The notes under the pieces: generated by a model | Seen by the model: the letters and a program-made list of their open reading frames with translations, nothing else | What the model was told of the DNA's origin: nothing | The model's database searches: none | Made by a program: the position numbers and the translations under genes | Source of the DNA: Planctomycetales bacterium | Lineage (GTDB): Bacteria > Planctomycetota > Planctomycetia > Isosphaerales > Isosphaeraceae | NCBI GenBank assembly: GCA_027449865.1 | Contig: DAIDKV010000270.1 | Location: 1 to 49,632 of the forward strand | DNA: 49,632 bases | Direction of reading: 5' to 3' | Shown: piece by piece, positions 49,574-49,632 of the stretch | Numbering within the stretch: the first letter of the stretch is position 1 | Layout: every line of letters begins with the position of its first letter

Positions 49574-49632
49574 ATGGATACGACTCCGCACCGCCAACGG
49601 CCTGCCGATCTGGTCCGGGCTCAGCAACGCTT
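49574..49632 (+). CDS. Start of a gene cut by the window edge
   Basis: ATG 49574 with GGGAGG seven to nine bases before it opens a frame of 19 codons (MDTTPHRQRPADLVRAQQR) to the window end. The strong ribosome binding site suggests a true start. Too short to assign a function. Confidence 0.6.
   Translation, partial: MDTTPHRQRPADLVRAQQR

Overview
The window looks like a chromosome segment of a planctomycete, probably of the Isosphaeraceae type. The base composition is strongly GC-rich. The gene content is typical of that group: a cytochrome protein of the DUF1549/DUF1553 family paired with a DUF1501 protein, two DUF4058 proteins, an exported protein with an N-terminal LExxEDR-type motif, a TIGR03067-like protein, WD40 remnants, and many convergent gene pairs only 9-13 bases apart. 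This assignment rests on family recognition, since no 16S rRNA or tRNA gene was seen.

Layout. Bases 1-1760 are a mobile-element scar: a GC-rich non-coding stretch, a damaged IS110-type transposase, and the tail of a WD40 gene fused out of frame to its truncated end. Bases 1988-7421 are a three-gene operon (DUF1549/DUF1553 cytochrome, DUF4058, DUF1501). Bases 7422-10848 hold an exported LExxEDR protein, queF, a SAM hydrolase (DUF62) and a one-TM protein. Bases 10882-12329 (minus) hold a DUF58 protein and a small membrane protein. Bases 12665-17969 hold a type IIA topoisomerase pair (A and B subunits) with three small genes between them. Bases 18098-22728 hold a TPR-heptahaem cytochrome followed by a complete ABC-2 exporter (ATPase plus two permeases). 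A very large hybrid sensor with two full histidine-kinase cores follows on the minus strand (22738-27105). An intact IS1380-family element lies upstream of it (27420-29274, flanked by CTAG duplications).

Bases 29507-31148 carry three small accessory genes, one with a PD-(D/E)XK-like core. A large ABC-2-type membrane protein (minus) diverges from a fused RsmG-SpoU rRNA methyltransferase (plus). Then come a TIGR03067 protein, a split transketolase, a second DUF4058 protein, a family-4 uracil-DNA glycosylase, a HEAT-like membrane protein and moaB. Next is an ATP-grasp enzyme of the glutathionylspermidine-synthase type with a small lipoprotein ending in GGFG repeats. After a WD40 stub comes an 885-residue fusion of an acyl-ACP-reductase-like domain and a class III aminotransferase. 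The window ends with a two-component pair (membrane histidine kinase, NtrC-type regulator with a degenerate GAFTGA loop), a palindromic repeat element and the first codons of another gene.

Most notable are the acyl reductase-aminotransferase fusion (possible fatty-amine synthesis), the RsmG-SpoU fusion, the ATP-grasp/GGFG-lipoprotein pair, the NtrC-like regulator that should not work through sigma-54, the dual-kinase sensor, and hairpins that hide the ribosome binding sites of both transposase genes.
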